From Paenibacillus chibensis (GTDB lineage: Bacteria > Bacillota > Bacilli > Paenibacillales > Paenibacillaceae), in NCBI RefSeq assembly GCF_004001045.1, contig NZ_BIMK01000009.1:124001-188000 (forward strand): 64,000 nt of DNA, written 5' to 3'. The position numbers were made by a program, and so were the translations under genes. Below, one piece after another: positions 63,853 through 64,000 of this stretch. The notes under the pieces are model-generated. The model was not told where the DNA came from. It made no database searches and worked only from the letters and a program-made list of their open reading frames with translations. Position 1 is the first letter of the stretch, and every line of letters starts with the position of its first letter.

Positions 63853-64000
63853 ATGACAAGAAAATGGTTTATTTCCGCGCTCGCAACACTCACGGTTGGC
63901 TCCGCGCTGCTGACCTCCGCTCCTGCATTCGCTGCTGAGGTGCAATATTCAGCCAACGGACAAGCTTTCACCCCTGCAACCTCTGCAGTCGAACAGGACG
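63853..64000 (+). CDS. Secreted protein, 5' part only
   Basis: The frame opens after GAGGGG with ATG 63853 and runs to the window edge (49 codons). It starts with a clear signal peptide (MTRKWFISALATLTVGSALL, probable cleavage after AFA), then AEVQYSANGQAFTPATSAVE. Too little is visible to name the protein. Confidence 0.7.
   Translation, partial: MTRKWFISALATLTVGSALLTSAPAFAAEVQYSANGQAFTPATSAVEQD

Overview
The window reads as chromosomal DNA of a Gram-positive, Paenibacillus-like member of the Bacillota. Supporting signs are AGGAGG-type ribosome sites before almost every gene, frequent GTG and TTG starts, CysJ/CysI, LmrA/LmrB and RbsRKDACB proteins close to Bacillus forms, many Gfo/Idh/MocA and AraC sugar genes, an LplABC-type sugar importer, and ECF sigma/DUF4179 anti-sigma pairs. 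Genus is an inference. About 60 genes are seen, mostly on the minus strand. No rRNA, tRNA, CRISPR array, phage or transposase gene was recognised.

Layout. 1-3.3 kb: a partial acyl-CoA dehydrogenase-like gene, a methyltransferase, a CsoR-type metal sensor and a VanW protein. 3.3-6.8 kb: DUF1641 protein and a cysteine-type formate dehydrogenase. 7.0-11.1 kb: a membrane protein behind a TetR-type double operator, a YitT-like protein, the KhtTU K+/H+ antiporter. 11.2-14.8 kb: sulfite reductase CysJI. 15.1-17.4 kb: small ORF, secreted Cu/Zn superoxide dismutase, an MFS transporter. 17.7-23.9 kb: two sugar-type operons (three Gfo/Idh/MocA dehydrogenases, a TIM-barrel isomerase) with two AraC regulators. 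23.9-26.0 kb: LmrB exporter and LmrA repressor with a recognisable LmrA box. 26.1-29.3 kb: 5-oxoproline operon pxpB-pxpC-pxpA-pcp. 29.4-34.3 kb: YitT protein, L,D-transpeptidase, DUF318 permease, lipoprotein, and an XRE regulator with 28-residue repeats. 34.5-39.7 kb: a three-gene TerB / DUF2791 ATPase / Lhr-like helicase operon. 39.8-45.7 kb: sigma/anti-sigma pair, acetyltransferase, lipoprotein, ABC exporter, YdeI-like protein. 45.9-51.8 kb: complete ribose operon rbsRKDACB carrying an unusual intergenic repeat. 51.9-54.3 kb: second sigma/anti-sigma pair and a lipoprotein. 54.4-61.6 kb: putative glycoside hydrolase, LplABC-like sugar importer with two frameshifts, GntR/LacI regulator. 61.8-64 kb: PCYCGC lipoprotein, ArsR metal sensor, nitroreductase and the start of a secreted protein.

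The most unusual locus is the TerB-ATPase-helicase operon. DUF2791 (BrxD) and the Lhr-like helicase (BrxHI) are type 2 BREX components, but no pglX/pglY/pglZ/pglW is present; instead they are translationally coupled to a TerB_N/TerB_C protein. The operon begins with a long hairpin that covers its own ribosome site. Other points of note are the promoter with two TetR-type operators at 7.65-7.70 kb, the triplicated palindromic element inside the rbs operon, the repeat-built XRE regulator, and two single-base frameshifts in neighbouring importer genes, at least one in a homopolymer.
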